In this document: piece by piece, positions 52,942-62,483 of the stretch
How positions within the stretch are numbered: the stretch's first letter is position 1
Layout of the letters: every line of letters begins with the position of its first letter
DNA from: Chitinophagaceae bacterium
GTDB lineage: Bacteria > Bacteroidota > Bacteroidia > Chitinophagales > Chitinophagaceae
Assembly (NCBI GenBank): GCA_023957125.1
Contig: JAMLHL010000010.1
Location: 62,001-126,000, forward strand
Direction: 5' to 3'
DNA length: 64,000 bases
Notes under the pieces: model-generated
What the model saw: the letters and a program-made list of their open reading frames with translations, nothing else
What the model was told of the DNA's origin: nothing
Database searches by the model: none
Program-made: the position numbers and the translations under genes

Positions 52942-55900
52942 ATGAGGATGACTAAAATAACCAGGTTATTGCTATGCATTAGCCTGACTCTGTTTATCAG
53001 CGCTGCTGTTGCAGCCGATGACTTTACTGTTCGTGGTACGGTTACGGACGAAAACGGACCTGTAGCCGGGGTTACAGTTACGGAAAAAGGTACCACCAAC
53101 GCCACCACTACTGACAATAATGGGCGATATGCTATTACGGTCAATAATGCCAACAGTGTTCTGGTATTCACGTTTGTAGGATACCAAACTATGGAAACAG
53201 CCGTATCAGGACGGCAAACGGTAAATGTAACCATAGAAAATACGGCTCAGGAACTAACGGGAGTGGTGGTTACTGCATTGGGAATTACCCGTGAAAAAAA
53301 GTCTTTGGGCTATTCTGTTGAAGAGGTTGCGGGGAAGGAAATGAACCGGGTGGCACAGGAAAACGTGCTGAATGCGATGTCCGGGAAAGTGGCCGGGGTT
53401 ACCATCAATCAAACCGGGGCGGCCGGTTCTTCTGTTAGTATGATCATCCGTGGCGCCACCTCCCTGAATAATGACAACCAGCCATTGTTTGTGATTGACG
53501 GCGTACCCATTGCCAACAGCCTGAATAATATAACCCAGATTGGGGACGACAACCGGGTGGACTATGGAAATGCCATCGGTGGAATCAATCCGGACGATAT
53601 AGAAAACGTGTCCATCCTCAAAGGTCCGAGCGCTGCTGCCTTATACGGTTCCCGTGCGGGTAATGGCGTGGTTTTGATCACCACCAAATCGGGCAAAGGG
53701 TTAAAGAAAACTACGGTAAATGTAATTTCCAATACGGTTTTTGAGAAACCGTATAAATTTTTGAAATGGCAGACAAAATACGCAAGCGGTATCTTTCCGG
53801 CAATTCCTGTAGCCATATCCGGTAATTTGTTTACCGACCCTTTGGGTGTGCAAGACCCCCGTTTTAATCCCAATTATGTGATTTTAGATGAATCAGGCGG
53901 CGCCGGCGGCCCTGAACTGGATCAGGGATACAATGCGATACAATGGAACAGCCCGTTAGACGAAAATGGTAATCCGATTGCTATTCCCCTTGTGTCACAT
54001 CCGGATAATGTGAAGAATTTTGTCCAGACCGGAATAACCACCACTAATGGCGTGTCGGTAGCAAGCAGTAACGAAAAAATTGATTACCGCCTTTCCCTTT
54101 CTGACATGCGCAATAAGGGGATTGTTCCTAATTCAGACCTTTTCAGAAATACAGTTGATTTTAATACTTCTTTAAAAATAACGGATAAGCTCAGACTAAG
54201 TACCAATGTTGATTTTAGCCGGAATCGTTCCAATAATCGCCCTGCGGGTGAAAGAGGCGCCAATCCACTGCAATGGGCTTATGGTATTTCACCCAGTACC
54301 GATATCAGGGATCTGGCAGATTACTGGCTTCCGGGTCAGGAAGGCTTGGCAGTACGTACGCCCCATAAAAATATTGACAATCCCTACTTTCTGGCTTATG
54401 AAGTAAATAATTCTTTTGTTAGGGACAGGGTGTACGGAAATATTCGCGCCGACTGGCAAATCAACTCTGATTTCAGCCTGATGTTGCGCTATGGACTGGA
54501 TAATTATAATGAAAAAAGAGAAACAAAAATCTCCAACGGATATAGCAATGAGCCTAACGGAGCCTATGGGATCATAAATATTGCCAACTTTGAAGGAAAT
54601 GCCGATTTCCTGGCCAACTATAAAAAAGAGTTGGGAAAATTCAATATTTCCGTCTCAGCAGGAGGAAATACCCGTTATCAGTCCGGTGGTTCAAACAGAA
54701 ACGCATCAAAGAATGGAACAGGGCTTGTTGTACCGGGCGTATTTACCATTCAAAACATTCTCCCTGCTAATCTGGACTATAGCAGTTCTATCTATAAAAG
54801 GCAGGTGAACAGTATTTATGAAATGGCTACCCTGGGTTTCAATGATATGATTTTCATTGATGTATCCGGCCGTACCGACTGGTCCAGCACGCTTCCGGGT
54901 GCAAAAGGCTATTTCTATCCCTCCGCTTCCATGAGTGTTCTGCTGGATGAGATTTTCGGTGTTCATTCTAATACCATTAATTTGATTAAATTAAGAGGAG
55001 GATATGCGGAAGCGGGGAACGACACCGGTCCTTATCAATTAGTGTCCGTATTAGGCAATGCCGGTACCTGGGGCGATGTTCCCAGGCTCGGAACCTCTTC
55101 CGTGTTACTGAACGAAAACCTGCTACCCGAAGAAGCTTCTACATACGAAGCGGGTATTGATGTTAATCTCTACCAAAACCGCCTGAGGTTTGCAGGAACC
55201 TATTACCGGGTAGATAACAAGAACCAGATTTTCAGCACAGAATTAGCACCCTCCGGTGGCTATACCAATAAAAATATCAATGCCGGACTGTTGCGCAGCA
55301 CCGGATGGGAATTTACTTTGGGCGGTACGCCGGTTTTGTCGAAGAACTGGCGTTGGGATATCAGTGCGAACCTCACCCGTAACCGTGTAAAAGTAGTGGA
55401 ACTGGCCAATGAAATGCCTTATTTTACTTATTGGGAAGACGCTAAAGGTGGCGCCTATACTTTCCTCGGAGAAGAAGTGGGAGATATTTACGGACCTAAG
55501 ATGCGGGTTGTTGAAGACAAATCCTCCCCTTATTATGGATACCCGCTGCTGGACGCCGGCAATGAAGACGGGGCAAAATGGGTAGCGTTGGATGCCATCG
55601 CCACGAAAAACAAGATTGGCAACTTCAACCCTAAGTTTATTTTGGGCGGTCAAACCACGCTCTCCTGGAGAAACTGGACATTAAGCGCCACTGTTGACTG
55701 GAGAAATGGCGGACAGTTCGTTTCCCAAACCTATCGTTACGGAGTTGAAGATGGCCGAGCCTCTTTGCAGTTTGATAATTTCTGGGATCCGGGTACTTTA
55801 AGCGGGAAGGAATTACGGGATTATCTGGTAGCACATGCGGATGAGTTGATTATACCTCATGGAGGAAAGTTCATTCGGGTGGGCTGGCCAACTCCCGAAC

Positions 55901-56403
55901 GTGCCAGTTACCCGGTGAGTATTGCCGGATTTAATCTTCCTTATGGCGGTTTGATTGCGCCGGGCGTATATGCCAGCGGTTATGACGCCAACGGGAATCC
56001 AACAGGCTATATAGAAAATCTCGGAGAAAACATCCTGGGGATGGATGACCCGTCCAGCACTACTAAGAAAACCATACCCCTGCTGTATGCGGTAAGTAAT
56101 GGATGGGATTTTACTGAACCGACTCTTTTTTCCGCTTCTTATATAAAGCTGAGGGAACTTTCCTTAAGTTATACCTTACCTAAGTCGCTGTTAAGCTCCT
56201 TAAAAGTACAGGATGTCAGTTTCTCCGTTTACAGCCGGAACATTATCTTGTGGACCCAGGCAAAAATAGGCATTGATCCGGAAAATGCATACCAGCCTAC
56301 AACGGGTACGCAGGGTGGTATCCAGTTTAAACAGGGCATTGAAAGATACAATGTAACCCCCTGGACTATTCCGGTAGGTATCAAATTAAATGTAACGTTC
56401 TAA
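52942..56403 (+). CDS. SusC/RagA-family TonB-linked outer membrane protein
   Basis: A TonB-dependent transporter of 1153 residues forming the outer-membrane channel of a SusCD complex. I start at 52942 (MRMTKITRLLLCISLTLFI) rather than 52885, giving a proper signal peptide. The N-terminal carboxypeptidase-D-like domain (VRGTVTDENGPVAGVTVTEK) precedes the plug with the GVVVTALGITREKKSLGY segment; no STN domain is present, so it is not built for anti-sigma signalling. The barrel ends in VTF at 56403. The companion SusD gene begins 23 bp later. Confidence 0.93.
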   Translation: MRMTKITRLLLCISLTLFISAAVAADDFTVRGTVTDENGPVAGVTVTEKGTTNATTTDNNGRYAITVNNANSVLVFTFVGYQTMETAVSGRQTVNVTIENTAQELTGVVVTALGITREKKSLGYSVEEVAGKEMNRVAQENVLNAMSGKVAGVTINQTGAAGSSVSMIIRGATSLNNDNQPLFVIDGVPIANSLNNITQIGDDNRVDYGNAIGGINPDDIENVSILKGPSAAALYGSRAGNGVVLITTKSGKGLKKTTVNVISNTVFEKPYKFLKWQTKYASGIFPAIPVAISGNLFTDPLGVQDPRFNPNYVILDESGGAGGPELDQGYNAIQWNSPLDENGNPIAIPLVSHPDNVKNFVQTGITTTNGVSVASSNEKIDYRLSLSDMRNKGIVPNSDLFRNTVDFNTSLKITDKLRLSTNVDFSRNRSNNRPAGERGANPLQWAYGISPSTDIRDLADYWLPGQEGLAVRTPHKNIDNPYFLAYEVNNSFVRDRVYGNIRADWQINSDFSLMLRYGLDNYNEKRETKISNGYSNEPNGAYGIINIANFEGNADFLANYKKELGKFNISVSAGGNTRYQSGGSNRNASKNGTGLVVPGVFTIQNILPANLDYSSSIYKRQVNSIYEMATLGFNDMIFIDVSGRTDWSSTLPGAKGYFYPSASMSVLLDEIFGVHSNTINLIKLRGGYAEAGNDTGPYQLVSVLGNAGTWGDVPRLGTSSVLLNENLLPEEASTYEAGIDVNLYQNRLRFAGTYYRVDNKNQIFSTELAPSGGYTNKNINAGLLRSTGWEFTLGGTPVLSKNWRWDISANLTRNRVKVVELANEMPYFTYWEDAKGGAYTFLGEEVGDIYGPKMRVVEDKSSPYYGYPLLDAGNEDGAKWVALDAIATKNKIGNFNPKFILGGQTTLSWRNWTLSATVDWRNGGQFVSQTYRYGVEDGRASLQFDNFWDPGTLSGKELRDYLVAHADELIIPHGGKFIRVGWPTPERASYPVSIAGFNLPYGGLIAPGVYASGYDANGNPTGYIENLGENILGMDDPSSTTKKTIPLLYAVSNGWDFTEPTLFSASYIKLRELSLSYTLPKSLLSSLKVQDVSFSVYSRNIILWTQAKIGIDPENAYQPTTGTQGGIQFKQGIERYNVTPWTIPVGIKLNVTF

Positions 56404-56425
56404 AGAACCATAAACGCTTTACGAT

Positions 56426-58114
56426 ATGAAAAAGATATATATAATCCTGATGGGCGCCTTTCTGGTAGTAACCGGAATTTCCTGCCAAAAGCACCTTGTC
56501 GAACTGAATGAAAATCCGAACGGCGCCGACCCTTCAAAAGCTAATCCCAACCTGGTGCTTTCAACCGTGCTGACAAGCTCCGCCCAGGCATTTGTTAACC
56601 TCGGTTATCTGGATATTGCGGGCGTTATGCAGCATACGCAAAAAGACGGATGGGCCGGCGGACATAATAATTATGATTGGGGTAACAGCAATAGTTGGTC
56701 GGGGTATTACAGCATTTTACGGAATAATAAGTTTGTGCTGGACAAAGCTGTAGAACTTAATTTCCCTTTGCAGGAAGGCATTGCACTGGTGATGAAAAGC
56801 CTGGTATTCGGACTGATCACCGATTTATACGGCGACATTCCGTACAGCGATGCTTTAAAAGCAAATGAAGGAACCAACGAGTATACTTTTCCGAAATTTG
56901 ACAGCCAGCAGAGTGTATATGACAGCATTTTAGCAAACCTTGAAAAGGCAAATGATCTCTTGTCGGAATCATCCTATAACAGTGAAACCGGCCCTGCGGA
57001 TATTTATTACAACGGAGATGCAAAAAAATGGCGAAAATTCGCCAATTCCCTGGCCTTGCGTTATTATATGCGGCTGTCTGAAAAGCTTCCCAATGTTGCA
57101 CAGGCAGGAGTTGAAAAAATTGCGGGAAACCAGGATAAATATCCATTGATTCTTTCCGTAGCGGATGAACCGGCGATGGGCTTCCCGGGGAACAGCGATG
57201 GAGATTCCTGGCCGGCCTATGCAGTACCCCAGTCAGACAGCACCAATTATATCCGTATTAAAATGTGTAATACGCTTGTTGAAGCTTTATTGGAAAGGAA
57301 CGATCCAAGAATTGCTGCCTGGGCGGAGCCGGTTACAGAATCTATCTACGTTGATCCCGACCTTTCGGGAAACGTAAGCCGGGTGGTACTTGATACGGTG
57401 ATTAACGGTGTACTCCGGCCAAGAGTATTGGTGATAACCAGTGATTTTATTTCTGCAAAAGGAATTACCATTAATGATATCAACCAGAATCCATATTACG
57501 TAGGTCTGCCGGTGGCCTTAAATGCCCCCCAGACTTATAATCTGAGCCCGGATGTTCAGCAGGCCTCTCATAATACCCATGTGTCCTGGGTAAATAAAAA
57601 TTTTGCAAAGGGTAATGCAGGAGGTACCAAAGTAAGACTAATTACTGCCGCCGAAGTGCATTTCATTTTAGCAGAGGCTGCGGCAAAAGGTTGGAATGCA
57701 GGGGACGCTGAAGAACATTATAATAAGGGTATAGCAGCATCCTTTTCGGTATGGGGCTTCGGACCTCAGGCTGAAGCATATACAGCTCAGCCGGAGGTGG
57801 CGTTTGACGGAACGATTGAGCAAATCATTACTCAAAAATGGATAGCCAGTTGGAGCATGGCCGCCGAAGCCTGGTTTGACTGGAGAAGAACGGGCTATCC
57901 GGAATTACATGGAGTGTTAAACAGAACCGTTGCTCCCGAACTGCCGTTGCGGTTTTATTATCCCATAGAAGAAAGAAACCTGAATGGTACTAATGTGGAA
58001 GCCGCTAATCAAAGCCTGAAATCAACCCAATATTCAAACTTTGGTGGCAATGGGGCAAAAAACAGCCCCTGGTCCCAACCCTGGATTGTACAGGAAACCG
58101 GCAAACCCTGGTAA
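56426..58114 (+). CDS. SusD/RagB-family nutrient-binding lipoprotein
   Basis: The surface glycan-binding lipoprotein of the SusCD pair, 562 residues. The signal MKKIYIILMGAFLVVTGISC ends in a lipobox Cys; the tetratricopeptide-like core includes KLPNVAQAGVEKI and the late ITQKWIASWSMAAEAWFDWRRTGYPEL motif, typical of the SusD-like group 2. Binding residues cannot be read from sequence. It follows SusC by 23 bp and precedes the ceramidase-like gene by 37 bp; all four genes to 60968 are co-directional. Confidence 0.9.
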   Translation: MKKIYIILMGAFLVVTGISCQKHLVELNENPNGADPSKANPNLVLSTVLTSSAQAFVNLGYLDIAGVMQHTQKDGWAGGHNNYDWGNSNSWSGYYSILRNNKFVLDKAVELNFPLQEGIALVMKSLVFGLITDLYGDIPYSDALKANEGTNEYTFPKFDSQQSVYDSILANLEKANDLLSESSYNSETGPADIYYNGDAKKWRKFANSLALRYYMRLSEKLPNVAQAGVEKIAGNQDKYPLILSVADEPAMGFPGNSDGDSWPAYAVPQSDSTNYIRIKMCNTLVEALLERNDPRIAAWAEPVTESIYVDPDLSGNVSRVVLDTVINGVLRPRVLVITSDFISAKGITINDINQNPYYVGLPVALNAPQTYNLSPDVQQASHNTHVSWVNKNFAKGNAGGTKVRLITAAEVHFILAEAAAKGWNAGDAEEHYNKGIAASFSVWGFGPQAEAYTAQPEVAFDGTIEQIITQKWIASWSMAAEAWFDWRRTGYPELHGVLNRTVAPELPLRFYYPIEERNLNGTNVEAANQSLKSTQYSNFGGNGAKNSPWSQPWIVQETGKPW

Positions 58115-58150
58115 GCGTTTTGCTAAAATCGATCGGATTAAAATCTTACG

Positions 58151-59425
58151 ATGCGAAGCATTTTATATATTTTTTGTTTCTTAAGCTTTTTTAGTTTCAA
58201 CACTATAGCCCAAACCTTCAAAGCCGGCGCCGCAGTAAGGGTCATTACACCCGACCCTTTACTGCCGGTTTCGGGGGGGATCGGAACGCCTAAGCCTGCC
58301 ACCGTTAAGCACGGAGACCTGTATGCCAGGGCGTTGGTGCTTGAAAAGGGAAACACCCGGATCGCTATCGTAAATATTGATAACTTAGGGTGGCCTTCGG
58401 TGTTAGGAGATAAATCAAGAGCTCTGATCAAAGGCATTGCCCCGGAAAATATTCTCATCGGCGTAACGCATACGCACAGCGCACCGGATGCCTACGGCTT
58501 CCCGGATGAAAACGGACAATCGCATGCCGATTTAAAGTACCTTGACTGGTGCGTGCAGCAGATTGCCGACGCAGTCAATGAAGCCGTTAAAAAGCTGGAA
58601 CCCGCTTCTTTGAAGATCGCTGTGGATGAAGCCAAAGGAAAGATTGCCTATAATTATTACGCACCGGATCTTTATGACCCCCGTTGTGGCATTATCCAGG
58701 CCATTGCAACTTCCGGAAAGAATAAAAATAAACCCATAGCCACCCTGGTCAATTATGCCATACACCCGGAGATCATCGGATCGTCAAGGGGAATTTTGAG
58801 CCCCGATCTCTGCGGCCCCCTGTACCACAGGATAGAAGCGAAAGCAGGCGGTATCGCCCTCTTTATGAACAGCGCCCAGGGAGGGATGGTTACGGCAGAT
58901 AACCGGCTTCCAAACGGCGGAGAAGCCAACGACTGGCAGGAATGTATCCGGATCGGGGAATTACTGGCCGATGAAGCATTGCGGATCATTGCTACCGCGC
59001 CGGTACAGGCGGATCCCGACCTGTACTGTACCTCAAAAACCATTCATTTGCCCATAGATTCGGAGATCATGAAATATATCCTGAAGAAATCTCCGCTGAA
59101 TCTTGCGGGAAAAAATACGGATCCGGATTTTGCGGTTACCCGGCTTAACCTCCTGAATATAGGTACTGCCCAGGTACTTACCGTGCCGGGGGAGGCCCTG
59201 CCGAATATTGGCTATTATGTAAAGCGGCATATGCCCACAAAACATCCTTTTTTGTTCGGGTTGACCAATGACGCTTTCGGTTATATGCTTACAAAAGTGG
59301 ATTTTAACAGTTTTAAAAGATACCGGTACGTAAGCCGTACCAGCCTGGGGGAGATGACCGGGGAGATATATATCAAAGAAGCTTTGGATTTGATAAAGAA
59401 TCATCCTTCGCCGAAGGAACGGTAG
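58151..59425 (+). CDS. neutral/alkaline ceramidase-like secreted protein
   Basis: A secreted protein of 424 residues with a signal peptide (MRSILYIFCFLSFFSFNTIA). The N-terminal part matches the neutral ceramidase domain: VRVITPDPLLPVSGG, VNIDNLGWPSVLGD and GVTHTHSAPDAYG (H107 and H109 are likely zinc ligands). Later HPEIIGSS and MNSAQGG also belong to the catalytic domain; the C-terminal immunoglobulin-like domain of true ceramidases is absent. Ceramide may not be the substrate; amidase activity on another lipid or glycolipid is possible. It lies in the SusCD operon. Confidence 0.8.
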   Translation: MRSILYIFCFLSFFSFNTIAQTFKAGAAVRVITPDPLLPVSGGIGTPKPATVKHGDLYARALVLEKGNTRIAIVNIDNLGWPSVLGDKSRALIKGIAPENILIGVTHTHSAPDAYGFPDENGQSHADLKYLDWCVQQIADAVNEAVKKLEPASLKIAVDEAKGKIAYNYYAPDLYDPRCGIIQAIATSGKNKNKPIATLVNYAIHPEIIGSSRGILSPDLCGPLYHRIEAKAGGIALFMNSAQGGMVTADNRLPNGGEANDWQECIRIGELLADEALRIIATAPVQADPDLYCTSKTIHLPIDSEIMKYILKKSPLNLAGKNTDPDFAVTRLNLLNIGTAQVLTVPGEALPNIGYYVKRHMPTKHPFLFGLTNDAFGYMLTKVDFNSFKRYRYVSRTSLGEMTGEIYIKEALDLIKNHPSPKER

Positions 59426-59444
59426 GGTCGCAGGGAGCAAGTCT

Positions 59445-59528
59445 CAGGTTACAGGTATCAGGTATCAGGTATCAGGTATCAGGTATCAGGTATCAGGTGT
59501 TAGGTATCAGGTATCAGGTGTTAGGTAT
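59445..59528 (+). repeat. family D heptamer array (CAGGTAT, 12 units)
   Basis: Twelve consecutive heptamers of CAGGTAT type, from CAGGTTA at 59445 through the last TAGGTAT, with phase kept throughout. The complement is ATACCTG, so it is the same word as the ACCTGNN runs of the other family D copies. It lies 19 bp after the ceramidase stop. Confidence 0.9.
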
Positions 59529-59627
59529 TAGTGGCAGAAAGTTGTCAGGCATTGTCATCCAAAAACCTCATACCTGACACCTACCGACTAACCACACTAA
59601 CAAAATAACTTTTTAAAAAAACAACAG

Positions 59628-60968
59628 ATGAAAAAAATAGTTTTAGCAGGATTGGTCATAATATATAGCCAGTTGGTGGTGGCGCAGTCGGAAATTACAC
59701 CGGCTACGGCTTTACAACATTATCTGCATAACGGCGATCAAACCTTTAAATGGGAAGTCAGGGATACCTATGATATCAATGATGTAAAAGTGTACGCGCT
59801 GTTGCTGACCTCGCAGCAATGGAGAGAGCATGTGTGGACCCATCAGCTTACGATATTGGTTCCTAAGGAAAACAAATACGATGGCGCCCTGTTGTTTGTC
59901 ACCGGAGGATCTGTAAAAAACGGGATGCCTAACTGGAACGGGCGGGACGACAAGTTCAATACCGGGATGGCCGACATCGCTGCTACCAACAAAGCTACAG
60001 TGGCGGTGTTGAGGCAGGTGCCTAATCAACCGCTGTATAACAACCTCACGGAAGACGCGCTGATCTCTTTTACCCTTCATAATTTTAAAAAAGACGGTGA
60101 TTATTCCTGGCCGCTTTTATTCCCGATGGTAAAAAGTGCGGTAAAAGCGATGGATGCTATCCAGGAATTTTCGAAACAGCAGTTGAACCATCCGGTCAAT
60201 CGCTTTGTGGTTTCCGGGGCGTCCAAGCGCGGATGGACCACCTGGCTGACCGGCGCCAACGACAACCGGGTGCAGGCCATTGCACCCATGGTCATTGATA
60301 TTTTAAATATGCCCGTCAGCCTCGATTACCAGATCAAAGCATTGGGAGATTATAGTGTGCAGATCGAGGACTACGTTAAACTGGGAATACCGCAGGGCGC
60401 CAAAACGGAAAGCGGTGCGGCAGTAACCACTATGGTTGATCCCTATTCCTACAGAAAAACCCTCACTATGCCCAAAATGATCTTTATGGGCACCAATGAC
60501 GAATACTGGGTGGTGGACAATATCAAAAATTACCTCGACAGTATCCCGGGATATAACTTATTACATTATGTGCCCAATGCCGGTCACGGTTTAGGCGATG
60601 GTAAAAGCGCTTTTTCGGCTTTAAGCTCTTTCTTCGGCACTACCATGACCAATACCGCTTATCCCAAATGCGAATGGAAAACATCGGTTACCAAAAAAGG
60701 GGTACAGGTGAAGATAAAAAGCACCAAAGACAAACTTAAGGACGTAATAGTGTGGCAGGCCGGTTCGCAGGATACGGATTTTCGTAATGATACCTGGACC
60801 AGCAACGATACCCATCTTGCCCGGAAAGGGAAGGTGAAAATCACGGAACCGCTGCCCCGGTCTGGTTATAAAGCGTTTTATGTAGATTTGAAATATGAAG
60901 ATGTGCATGGTAACCCCTATACCGTTAGCACCAGGGTGTTTATGACAGATACGAAGAAAGTACTTTAA
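59628..60968 (+). CDS. PhoPQ-activated pathogenicity-related hydrolase
   Basis: An exported alpha/beta hydrolase of 446 residues (signal MKKIVLAGLVIIYSQLVVA) of the PhoPQ-related family. The nucleophile elbow is VSGASKRGWTTWLTG, and YVPNAGHGLGDG near residue 318 supplies the histidine. The central TWLTGANDNRVQAIAPMVID is also a family mark. The family was named from Salmonella; its enzymatic target is unknown. Here it follows the ceramidase-like gene across a heptamer repeat and may help degrade the SusCD ligand. Confidence 0.85.
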   Translation: MKKIVLAGLVIIYSQLVVAQSEITPATALQHYLHNGDQTFKWEVRDTYDINDVKVYALLLTSQQWREHVWTHQLTILVPKENKYDGALLFVTGGSVKNGMPNWNGRDDKFNTGMADIAATNKATVAVLRQVPNQPLYNNLTEDALISFTLHNFKKDGDYSWPLLFPMVKSAVKAMDAIQEFSKQQLNHPVNRFVVSGASKRGWTTWLTGANDNRVQAIAPMVIDILNMPVSLDYQIKALGDYSVQIEDYVKLGIPQGAKTESGAAVTTMVDPYSYRKTLTMPKMIFMGTNDEYWVVDNIKNYLDSIPGYNLLHYVPNAGHGLGDGKSAFSALSSFFGTTMTNTAYPKCEWKTSVTKKGVQVKIKSTKDKLKDVIVWQAGSQDTDFRNDTWTSNDTHLARKGKVKITEPLPRSGYKAFYVDLKYEDVHGNPYTVSTRVFMTDTKKVL

Positions 60969-60979
60969 GGAACAGAAAG

Positions 60980-61096
60980 TTTATAGTTTTTTGTTGATAG
61001 TTTATCCCGCTACCGGTTGGTGTCTCACCAGCCGGTAGCGGGCGGAGCAAAAATCCGGAGTGCATTCAGGTTTATAGTTTTTTTTGTTTATAATTT
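60980..61096 (+). repeat. family A palindromic repeat, copy 4, between about 25-bp direct repeats
   Basis: tttatagttttttgtt-type words on the left (60980-61004) and right (61071-61096) differ by two bases in length and two substitutions. Between them CCCGCTACCGG and its complement form a 17-bp stem with one G-U pair (61006-61042), then GGAGCAAAAATCCGGAGTGCATTC, the end of the fullest family A copy. It lies between two co-directional genes. Confidence 0.7.
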
Positions 61097-61143
61097 TGTC
61101 CGAACCAAAAACTATAAACTTCCAAACTTAAAATAGTTTCGGT

Positions 61144-61914
61144 ATGCTGTTACCTGTTGGAGATGATAATTCAGACCGGACGATCACGCCCTATATCAAC
61201 TATCTGCTGATAGCGCTTAATATCCTTGTTTTTATTTTTCTGCAAAGCGCGGGAAATGATCTTAAGTTTACTTACGCCTATTCGGTGGTACCAGCGGAGA
61301 TCCTTACGGGAAAAGACTTTGTATCTATGCCGCAGATTGTAGTGGATGCCCATACCGGGCAGCAGTTTGAGTTGCCGGGGCTACAGCCCACGCCGGTTTC
61401 GGTATATCTGACCCTGTTCACCTCCATGTTCCTACACGGCGGATGGGCGCACCTGTCAGGTAACATGTTGTATCTGTGGATTTTCGGCGATAATATTGAG
61501 AACCGGCTGGGGCATGGCCGCTATCTCCTGTTTTACCTTCTTTGCGGAGTCATTGCCTCCCTGAGCCATGTGTTTTCCACTGTCATGCACAGCCATAATT
61601 CCCTGTTACCGAGCCTGGGGGCTTCAGGTGCAATTTCAGGCGTTCTCGGCGCTTATCTTTTGCTTTACCCAACAAGGAGGGTACACGCTCTTTTGCTGTG
61701 GTATATAGTATCAGTACCCGCTTTGCTCGCATTGGGTTTGTGGATTTTCTTCCAGGTGATCAGTGGTATGGGGATGTTGGGGGGAGAAGAAACCGGAGGC
61801 GTGGCCTATGCGGCGCATATCGGAGGATTTATCGCGGGCTTCCTGCTGATCAAATTCTTTGATCCGGGGAAGCAGGTAACCGCCCCTGAGCCGTTCATAA
61901 GACGGAGGAGGTGA
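61144..61914 (+). CDS. rhomboid-family intramembrane serine protease
   Basis: An integral membrane protease of 256 residues with about six helices. The catalytic serine is in LGASGAISG (S161), the histidine in AAHIGGF (H225), and HLSGNMLYLW supplies N107 for the oxyanion hole. An unusual polar loop at residues 41-84 lies between the first two helices. The pattern fits the bacterial rhomboid type with an N-terminal cytoplasmic start. Substrates are unknown. It is 175 bp downstream of the PhoPQ-related gene across a family A element. Confidence 0.88.
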   Translation: MLLPVGDDNSDRTITPYINYLLIALNILVFIFLQSAGNDLKFTYAYSVVPAEILTGKDFVSMPQIVVDAHTGQQFELPGLQPTPVSVYLTLFTSMFLHGGWAHLSGNMLYLWIFGDNIENRLGHGRYLLFYLLCGVIASLSHVFSTVMHSHNSLLPSLGASGAISGVLGAYLLLYPTRRVHALLLWYIVSVPALLALGLWIFFQVISGMGMLGGEETGGVAYAAHIGGFIAGFLLIKFFDPGKQVTAPEPFIRRRR

Positions 61915-62097
61915 GGTGGCAGGTTGCAGATATCAGGTTGGAGGAGTGTGGAGTTTTTAGTTTGGAGATGGGGAGCGGGTTGCAGGTTACAGGTTGCAAG
62001 ACGCAGGGTGCAGGTCTCAGCCAACAGCCTAATACCTATGGCCTGATACCTGATACCCCATTTAACTCCTTTGCGCCTTGGCGTCTTTGCGTGACAT
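61915..62097 (-). repeat. family D composite repeat, copy 2 (inverted)
   Basis: This is the reverse complement of the 51175-51370 element: ctttgcgccttggcgtctttgcgtg at its right end, then words equal to ccccatttaactcctttg and ggcctgatacctgatacc, and the caggttgcag-type heptamers at its left. The two copies share about 60 bases with few mismatches around the ATTTAACTCC core. Confidence 0.75.
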
Positions 62098-62483
62098 TTC
62101 TGTAACAATGAGCAATCAAATGGACCCCAAACCCAAAACTAAAAACTTCAAGCTCCTAAGCGAAGACTCTTCGCATAGCCCGGTTCGTACAGCTTTACTT
62201 ATAAATAAAAACATAGTTTTTTTGATCATAGCCAGAGAATGGATTTTTATGTATAATAAAGAACCCCAAAGACGGCGAGTCAAAATACTACACTATTTAT
62301 CTGGAACATTGTAATGATACAGTTGTTCAACGTAAGGTTGAGCGGCTGAAAAAAAATCATGACATTTGAGCCCGAAACCACTCTGCACCCGGCTCCCCGA
62401 GACCTGCTTCCCCGCTCCTCCCGCCGGATCTTGTTATTTGGTTCCTGCGCCTTATTTTCCGAACTTGTCGCAAATTTTCATAA
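62098..62483. other. gene-free stretch before the Lnb-like gene
   Basis: No supported gene in this part. A plus-strand frame of 78 codons starting in the repeat has no homology I recognise. The end of the gap holds only the short promoter area of the Lnb-like gene. Confidence 0.5.

Noticed and set aside
59445..59528. CRISPR array
   Set aside because: The unit is seven bases, has no spacer and no cas genes are near; it is a simple tandem array.
62078..62314. 78-codon frame downstream of the family D copy
   Set aside because: It begins in the repeat and shows no recognisable product; a faint resemblance to a nuclease fragment was not supportable.
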